Assembly (NCBI RefSeq): GCF_000775915.1
Contig: NZ_BBLT01000003.1
Span: 62,001 to 126,000 of the forward strand
DNA length: 64,000 nt
Reading direction: 5' to 3'
DNA from: Sporocytophaga myxococcoides
GTDB taxonomy: Bacteria > Bacteroidota > Bacteroidia > Cytophagales > Cytophagaceae
Below are positions 63,595 to 64,000 of the stretch, in pieces (position 1 is the first letter of the stretch; each line of letters starts with the position of its first letter). Made by a program: the position numbers and the translations under genes. Below the pieces are notes generated by a model, which worked only from the letters and a program-made list of their open reading frames with translations, did not search any database and was not told the DNA's origin.

Positions 63595-64000
63595 AGTTAA
63601 TATAAATCAGTATTTATTGAACGCAAAATTAATAATAGTGCTTTACGAAAAAAGAGTTTATTCCCTAAACGCTATCTTTATGAATTGTTTTGGATTTGAA
63701 ATGACATTTTTTATGCCAGATAGCAAATTATAAATCCCATTTACAGGCTATTAGTATTTTTTTCTTAAGTCATTGGTATCATTTAATGTCAGATCAATAA
63801 AAGTGAAAATGTTACTAAAAATGACCTGCTGTTATCGAAGATTGATCTTTATCAAAACAATCTGTTTTATCGTATTTTTTTAACTCCTTAATAAGAGTTT
63901 AGGTGTAATTAGTAACAACTAAAAATGACCCAGGATAAAAGTTTTTAATATAATTCGCGCAAGATCAATTTCTTAATATATTGTTCAGCTCTTTTTCCAA
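63595..64000. other. Intergenic region at the window edge
   Basis: About 400 bp with no ORF. A TAATTTTG -7-like element for the TlpA-like gene lies at 63624-63631 (minus). The 13-bp string ACTAAAAATGACC occurs twice (63814-63826 and 63918-63930). An inverted repeat AACTC…GAGTT lies near 63889-63908. Confidence 0.4.
63624..63631 (-). promoter_or_regulatory. Possible -7 element for the TlpA-like gene
   Basis: TAATTTTG on the minus strand (TAnnTTTG), 29 bp before the start at 63594. No TTG at -33 spacing. Confidence 0.25.

Overview
The window looks like chromosomal DNA of a low-GC gliding-type Bacteroidota, probably a Cytophagales relative (inference; no rRNA or tRNA is present to settle it). 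The signs are six large secreted proteins ending in type IX secretion (T9SS) sorting domains, many SPII lipoproteins, TAnnTTTG-type -7 promoter elements, and the usual Bacteroidota families (DUF1761, DUF2231, DUF4369/TlpA, HxlR-DoxX pairs, PAS-rich histidine kinases).

Layout. 1-2200: a tandem array of hairpin-bearing repeat units of about 230-290 bp, built around one intact IS200-like Y1 transposase gene; the other units look like internally deleted copies of the same element. 2519-8784: a T9SS M6 metalloprotease, a cupin, a broken small ORF, a divergent HxlR/DoxX pair, a methyltransferase and a lipoprotein. 8979-12387: AI-2E-type permease, MltF-like lytic transglycosylase and DUF2231 membrane protein. 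12602-19635: a tightly overlapping signalling operon (hybrid kinase with three receivers, CheR, CheB, receiver-PAS-kinase), preceded by a terminator-like hairpin that touches the first start codon. 19761-25720: two T9SS cargo proteins (glycine-rich; subtilisin with PA14 domains). 26097-34342: Rnk-like factor, Zn-ribbon protein, lipoproteins, an ABC-2 exporter pair, a second HxlR/DoxX pair and a TerB-like protein. 34515-37361: TrxR-like flavoprotein and an ABC exporter. 38143-42683: secreted proteins, including a tandem pair of PCMD-like T9SS paralogues. 42826-52412: topoisomerase III, a 1250-residue multi-PAS kinase, an FMN reductase, a broken phage tail-collar gene and a membrane histidine kinase. 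52632-58249: large T9SS adhesin-like protein, lipoprotein, rhomboid protease. 58377-60209: a cluster of small genes in which two paralogous ~65-residue proteins of unknown function flank two HTH regulators and a coiled-coil protein. 60266-63594: HAD phosphatase, MarC-family membrane protein and a TlpA-like thiol-disulfide protein.

The most unusual items are the transposase/hairpin array (1-2200), the small paralogue/HTH cluster (58377-60209), the leader hairpin of the hybrid kinase (12528-12601), and a motif shared by the two HxlR/DoxX control regions. All product calls come from reading motifs; no database search was run.
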